From: Mesobacillus campisalis
GTDB taxonomy: Bacteria; Bacillota; Bacilli; Bacillales; Cytobacillaceae
Assembly: GCF_000986785.1 (NCBI RefSeq)
Contig: NZ_LAYY01000006.1
Span: 124,001-188,000 of the forward strand
DNA length: 64,000 nucleotides
Direction: 5' to 3'
The first letter of the stretch is position 1. Every line of letters starts with the position of its first letter. The notes under the pieces are model-generated. The model made no database searches. It saw only the letters and a list, made by a program, of their open reading frames with translations, and was not told the DNA's origin. The translations under genes and the position numbers were made by a program. Below, piece after piece: positions 61,652 through 64,000 of this stretch.

Positions 61652-62338
61652 ATGGCAACGAAAATCATCATTATTGATGACCATCAATTATTCAGGGAAG
61701 GGGTAAAGCGGATTCTCGATTTTGAAAATTCGTTCGAGGTTGTCGCCGAGGGAGACGACGGCAGCGAAGTAGTAAATCTATATGAGCAGCACCAGCCTGA
61801 TGTGATTATCATGGACATCAATATGCCAAATGTGAACGGTGTCGATGCGACCCGCCACTTGGTGGAGAAATATCCGGAAGCGAAAGTTATCATTCTTTCC
61901 ATCCATGATGATGAAAACTATGTAACCCATGCACTGAAGACCGGTGCAACAGGGTATCTTTTAAAAGAAATGGATGCCGATGCGCTCATCAACGCGGTCA
62001 AGGTGGTTGCCGATGGCGGCTCCTACCTCCATCCGAAGGTGACGCATAATCTCGTGAAGGAATACAGACGCCTGTCATTGGGCGAAGGCGGTTCCGGAAA
62101 TGGAAACACCCAGGTGATCGAAATCCGCCGTCCGCTTCACTTGCTGACAAGGCGCGAGTGCGAAGTCCTCCAGCTGCTTGCAGATGGAAAAAGCAACCGG
62201 GCCATTGGCGAAGCGCTGTTCATCAGTGAAAAAACGGTTAAAAACCATGTCAGCAACATCCTGCAGAAAATGAGTGTCAATGACCGCACACAGGCTGTGG
62301 TCGTCGCCATCAAAAACGGCTGGGTGGAAGTAAAGTAA
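61652..62338 (+). CDS. degU: Response regulator DegU
   Basis: A 228-residue NarL/FixJ regulator. Receiver domain 1-120 with acidic pocket Asp9-Asp10, phosphorylated Asp55 in [13 protein letters not shown], and the conserved Lys in [11 protein letters not shown]. LuxR-type helix-turn-helix at about 163-225: [15 protein letters not shown] and [18 protein letters not shown] Gly/Ser linker (EGGSGNGN) lies between. Acts on promoters of exoenzyme, flagellar and competence genes, including comK. AAGGAGG precedes ATG. Confidence 0.97.
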   Translation: MATKIIIIDDHQLFREGVKRILDFENSFEVVAEGDDGSEVVNLYEQHQPDVIIMDINMPNVNGVDATRHLVEKYPEAKVIILSIHDDENYVTHALKTGATGYLLKEMDADALINAVKVVADGGSYLHPKVTHNLVKEYRRLSLGEGGSGNGNTQVIEIRRPLHLLTRRECEVLQLLADGKSNRAIGEALFISEKTVKNHVSNILQKMSVNDRTQAVVVAIKNGWVEVK

Positions 62339-62358
62339 GCGAGGATACATAGAACCGC

Positions 62359-62400
62359 AAGGCACATTCGCTCACAGAAGCGAATGTGCCTTATTCTTTT
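62359..62400 (+). terminator. Terminator of degSU
   Basis: AAGGCACATTCGC and GCGAATGTGCCTT form a perfect 13-base stem, followed by ATTCTTTT. Confidence 0.88.
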
Positions 62401-62525
62401 CCGGCAAAATAATGCAATTTAAACTCAATTCATATAAAATGGGGATTGTACATATGAATAGGAAAACGGAATCGTCCGTCTACAGCCAGACAAATAAATA
62501 GATCTTTCTATATAAAAGGCAGGTA

Positions 62526-63374
62526 ATGCTTAACATGAAAACAGCCGTTGTTACGGATAGTACTGCATACATCCCCAAAGAACTCCGCGAGAAGCACAAT
62601 ATCCGCATGATTCCGCTCAGCGTCATTTTCGGCAACGAATCTTATCGTGAAGAAATGGATATCACCGCAGCTCAATTTTATGAAGAATTGAAGACCCGGG
62701 ACCTGCCGACCACATCCCAGCCGCCGACCGGCCAGTTCGTCGAGCTGTTTGAGGAGCTAGGCAAAGAGTACGACGCCGTCATCACCGTTCATCTATCGAG
62801 CGGAATCAGCGGAACCTACCAGGGAGCTGTAGCTGCTGCCGAGATGGCCGAGGGCGTTAAAGTCTACCCGTTTGACTCCGAAATCAGCTGTATGCCGCAG
62901 GGTTTCTATGCGCTCGAAGCGGCCGAACTGGCAGCGGAGGGACGTCCGGCGGAAGAGATTATGGCCCGCCTTGAGGAAATGAAGCAATCAATGCGCGCCT
63001 ATATCATGGTGGACGACCTAAGCCATCTGCAGCGCGGCGGCCGGCTGTCCGGAGCCCAGGCCTTCATTGGCAGCCTGTTGAAGGTAAAGCCGATTCTCCA
63101 CTTTGTTGATAAAAAGATCGAGCCGTTTGAAAAGGTGCGCACCAATAAAAAAGCGCTCAACCGCGTTGCCGAGTTATTGGCTGCCGATGCCAGCAGTGGA
63201 GGAGAGTATCGTGCGGTTGTCATCCACGCGAATTGCGAGGAAATCGCCAGGGAATGGAAGGCGGAGCTTGAAGCCCAGCTCCCTAGCGTCGAATTCATGC
63301 TAAGCTACTTCGGCCCTGTCGTCGGCACCCACCTGGGCGAAGGCTCTCTCGGTTTGGGCTGGTATAAAAAATAA
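62526..63374 (+). CDS. yviA: DegV-family fatty-acid-binding protein
   Basis: A 282-residue DegV-family protein. KTAVVTDSTAYIPKEL at the start, the fatty-acid contacts in TSQPPTGQFVELFEEL and VHLSSGISGTYQGA, and VDDLSHLQRGGRLSG. Homologues (FakB type) bind a fatty acid so that FakA can phosphorylate it. No fakA-like gene is nearby. ATG 62526 is the first start; ATG 62535 gives the N-terminus typical of the family and is equally possible. The gene order degU, this gene, comFA matches yviA of B. subtilis. Confidence 0.9.
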   Translation: MLNMKTAVVTDSTAYIPKELREKHNIRMIPLSVIFGNESYREEMDITAAQFYEELKTRDLPTTSQPPTGQFVELFEELGKEYDAVITVHLSSGISGTYQGAVAAAEMAEGVKVYPFDSEISCMPQGFYALEAAELAAEGRPAEEIMARLEEMKQSMRAYIMVDDLSHLQRGGRLSGAQAFIGSLLKVKPILHFVDKKIEPFEKVRTNKKALNRVAELLAADASSGGEYRAVVIHANCEEIAREWKAELEAQLPSVEFMLSYFGPVVGTHLGEGSLGLGWYKK

Positions 63375-63392
63375 GGAATACTGATTTGAGGA

Positions 63393-63432
63393 AACGCCAT
63401 TTTCGTGAGAGCGGGAATGGCGTTTTTTTTTA
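63393..63432 (+). terminator. Terminator between yviA and comFA
   Basis: AACGCCATT and AATGGCGTT pair perfectly around a 14-base loop, followed by a long T-run. Confidence 0.85.
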
Positions 63433-63464
63433 AGGCTGTCAAAATCGTCAAAGGAGGAAACCGT

Positions 63465-63500
63465 ATGCTGTATCTCCAACAATGGAGGAATCCACAATGA
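63465..63500 (+). CDS. Candidate 11-codon leader coupled to comFA
   Basis: AAAGGAGG, a near-perfect ribosome binding site, precedes ATG 63465, which opens MLYLQQWRNPQ and stops at TGA 63498-63500. That TGA overlaps the comFA ATG (ATGA). The arrangement suits translational coupling, but chance is possible in so short a frame. Confidence 0.4.
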   Translation: MLYLQQWRNPQ

Positions 63501-64000
63501 GATTTGCCCTGGTAGACGAAAAACTTGTTCCCAAGCCATTGCTCACCACCGGTCATCCCACTTATCCAATCTCCCAAATCAATTCTTCCTGCACACCACA
63601 ATGCAATTCAGCTTTTGACTTTAATCCCGAACTTCAAACCTATCTTTCCGGCAGGCAACTTTTGCTGGATGAACTCCCGTTTCCGTTTGCCGAAATCCAG
63701 GAACACTATGAAAATGGCTATCTTGTATATCGCCAAGGAATTTTACTAAAAGGAAAGTCCTGTAAATGCGCCCGCTGCGGTACCACTGAAGCCCGCTGGT
63801 TCTCTGTCTTTCCCTGTGCCCGCTGCGGTGAAAACTGCCTCTACTGCCGCCAATGCCTGATGATGGGCAGGGTGAGCAGCTGTTCGGCACTGGTAAGCTG
63901 GACAGGGCCCGAACCGAAAGCAGCTACTGTAAAGCAGCACCTCCTTAACTGGAATGGCACCCTGTCTCACGGACAAGCTGCAGCATCTGCCAAAACGGTT
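63497..64000 (+). CDS. comFA: ComFA, DNA-uptake ATPase (N-terminal part, runs off the window)
   Basis: The open frame from ATG 63497 (GGAGG nine bases upstream) continues to the end of the window, 168 codons. It shows the ComFA N-terminus: a region with LLLDELPFPFAEIQEHYENG and then the zinc-finger cysteines CKCARCG and CARCGENCLYCRQC. The DEAD-box helicase part would follow outside. ComFA helps drive transforming DNA across the membrane during competence. The position after the degV-family gene matches the comF operon, which ComK activates in B. subtilis. I did not find a clear K-box by eye. Confidence 0.88.
   Translation, partial: MRFALVDEKLVPKPLLTTGHPTYPISQINSSCTPQCNSAFDFNPELQTYLSGRQLLLDELPFPFAEIQEHYENGYLVYRQGILLKGKSCKCARCGTTEARWFSVFPCARCGENCLYCRQCLMMGRVSSCSALVSWTGPEPKAATVKQHLLNWNGTLSHGQAAASAKTV

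Overview
The window comes from a low-to-moderate GC Gram-positive of the Bacillaceae. The right end carries tagO, a tagV-type LCP gene, yvyE, degS, degU, a degV-family gene and comFA in the order known from Bacillus subtilis, and the middle holds mnaA, two tagGH-type exporters, galE, tagB, tagD, a tagF-type gene and tagA. Gene content and order differ enough from B. subtilis that a Mesobacillus/Cytobacillus/Neobacillus-like relative is a better guess (inference).

Region 1 (1-11.65 kb) is housekeeping: xpaC-yaaN, a RAYT-type Y1 transposase, a VanZ-like protein, an acetamidase gene broken by an in-frame TAG, a Fur-controlled iron(III) binding protein and ATPase with no permease, a TPP-riboswitch-controlled thiT, a small membrane-anchored protein, and an LPXTA acidic surface protein with its class D sortase. 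About ten copies of a short repeat with core TGCCTGACCC lie between these genes. I saw none elsewhere in the window.

Region 2 (11.65-22.97 kb) concerns the cell surface: a processive GT2 glycosyltransferase, an SH3-amidase, a secreted C39-type protein with seven 44-residue repeats, an LTA-synthase-like sulfatase-fold protein, an acyltransferase, a TagU-type LCP ligase and mnaA.

Region 3 (about 23.0-39.2 kb) is an AT-rich cassette. It holds two GT4-type transferases, a UDP-ManNAc dehydrogenase, a methyltransferase with a coiled coil, a 41-aa peptide resembling the head of the following double glycosyltransferase, a DUF6270 protein, an alpha/beta hydrolase with a small partner gene, a TagGH exporter, a beta-helix protein and the repeat half of a glucosaminidase. 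Base composition changes abruptly inside that glucosaminidase gene near 39.2 kb. This looks like an exchangeable glycopolymer cassette bounded by the conserved mnaA and an autolysin 3' end (inference). It is the most novel-looking part of the window.

Region 4 (39.2-58.0 kb) returns to normal composition and holds a second autolysin and the core wall teichoic acid genes: a GT2 gene, a GT2/glycerophosphotransferase fusion, a GT4 gene, a second tagH-tagG pair, galE, tagB and tagD on the minus strand, and divergently a tagF-like gene, tagA and tagO. TagO and TagA build the linkage disaccharide using UDP-ManNAc from MnaA. TagD supplies CDP-glycerol. TagB and the TagF-like enzymes extend the chain, the glycosyltransferases decorate it or insert sugars, TagGH exports it, and the LCP proteins TagU and TagV attach it to peptidoglycan.

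Region 5 (58.0-64.0 kb) is a small hypothetical gene, tagV, yvyE, degS-degU, a degV-family gene and the start of comFA, which runs off the window. I saw no rRNA, tRNA, CRISPR array, prophage or replication origin.
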